Below, one piece after another: positions 5,727 to 6,110 of a stretch of DNA of 6,110 nt. A program made the position numbers and the translations under genes. The DNA comes from Phycisphaera sp. (lineage in GTDB: Bacteria; Planctomycetota; Phycisphaerae; Phycisphaerales; Phycisphaeraceae): positions 1 through 6,110 of the forward strand of contig JARFRI010000407.1 in assembly GCA_029287335.1 (NCBI GenBank), in the 5' to 3' direction. The notes under the pieces are model-generated. The model was not told the DNA's origin, ran no database searches, and was given only the letters and a program-made list of their open reading frames with translations. Within the stretch, counting starts at the first letter, position 1, and every line of letters begins with the position of its first letter.

Positions 5727-6110
5727 TTAGAAATCGAAGACCGCATCAAACAGGCGAGTGAGCCAGCCCTTCTCGCCAGAGTCGCGGAGGTCGCCGGAGT
5801 GTTGCTTGTCGATAAAGAGGTTCTCGAGTTGGGTCGAGAGGACCGAGTTGTCTGCGGTGATATCCTCGGGCATGCAGTTGCCGGTGGCGACGAGGACGGA
5901 CTGTTCGCCGTCGTTGATGATCGTGCGTCGCGCTTCGAGGACCATCATGCCATTGGGCTTGATGTCGATGATGCGGGCACGGACTCGGCCGGTCATGGAC
6001 TCGGTTCGCTCGTACTCGCCCTCGCCCTCGTGGCTGCGTTCAAAGCCCAGTTCGACCAGCGCCGGGCTGGCGGTGCCCTGCGGGATTTGTAGATCAAGAA
6101 GGTCCGCGAT
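5727..6110 (-). CDS. flgH: Flagellar basal body L-ring protein FlgH, C-terminal part only
   Basis: The frame is open from the right edge to the stop at 5727 and gives the last 127 residues of FlgH, the outer-membrane lipoprotein that forms the L-ring around the rod. The visible part has the family pattern: an acidic Gly/Glu stretch before MTGRVRARIIDIKPNGMMVL (about 39-58), then the strand with INDGEQSVLVATGNCMPEDI and the signature TADNSVLSTQLENLFI. The C-terminus closes with KGWLTRLFDAVFDF. The lipoprotein signal peptide and its lipobox Cys lie outside the window, so membrane anchoring cannot be checked here. The ATG at 5996 is internal, since FlgH-like sequence continues upstream of it in frame to the edge. 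It precedes flgI as in most flgH-flgI pairs. Confidence 0.93.
   Translation of the reverse strand: MADLLDLQIPQGTASPALVELGFERSHEGEGEYERTESMTGRVRARIIDIKPNGMMVLEARRTIINDGEQSVLVATGNCMPEDITADNSVLSTQLENLFIDKQHSGDLRDSGEKGWLTRLFDAVFDF

Noticed and set aside
5994..5996. ATG that could start a small 89-residue protein.
   Set aside because: FlgH-like sequence continues in the same frame upstream to the window edge, so this Met is internal.
4500..6092. Two plus-strand open frames (4500-5252 and 5322-6092) opposite flgI and flgH.
   Set aside because: Both are antisense to well-conserved ring proteins and show no independent family pattern or ribosome-binding site.

Overview
The window is a compact flagellar gene cluster, with all six genes on the minus strand. 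In transcription order (right to left) it holds the 3' part of flgH (L-ring), flgI (P-ring), a single-domain flgJ (rod-binding protein), flgN (export chaperone), flgK (first hook-filament junction protein) and flgL (second junction protein, cut by the left edge a few dozen codons before its expected end). The cluster covers nearly the whole window, and no gap between genes exceeds about 60 bases. I see no RNA gene, mobile element or CRISPR array, and no promoter or terminator that I can support.

The organism is a diderm bacterium of fairly high GC content. It encodes both outer rings (FlgH and FlgI), and FlgI carries a signal peptide. The gene order, the acidic and Asp-rich proteins and the large hook-associated proteins suggest a planctomycete, perhaps of the Phycisphaerae. 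That placement is inference from overall sequence character and is not proven here.

Layout: flgH ends at 5727. A short leader of about 60 bases follows, then flgI. flgI and flgJ overlap by 4 bases (ATGA), and flgJ and flgN overlap by 8 bases. flgN and flgK are 29 bases apart, and flgK and flgL are 37 bases apart. The order follows assembly: rings around the rod, the rod-associated factor, then the chaperone directly before its two expected clients, FlgK and FlgL. No flgM-like anti-sigma gene lies beside flgN.

No wholly new system is apparent. Three details merit a second look. (1) The flgI start region has two successive small hairpins, each showing GGA in its loop and each covering the ribosome-binding site of one of two candidate starts, which resembles a double CsrA site. 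(2) The flgK-flgL spacer is a telomere-like G-run tract with a canonical G-quadruplex pattern, in place of a Shine-Dalgarno sequence. (3) FlgL is about twice the usual length because of what look like three divergent tandem copies of a hook-IN-like unit, with a related unit in FlgK.
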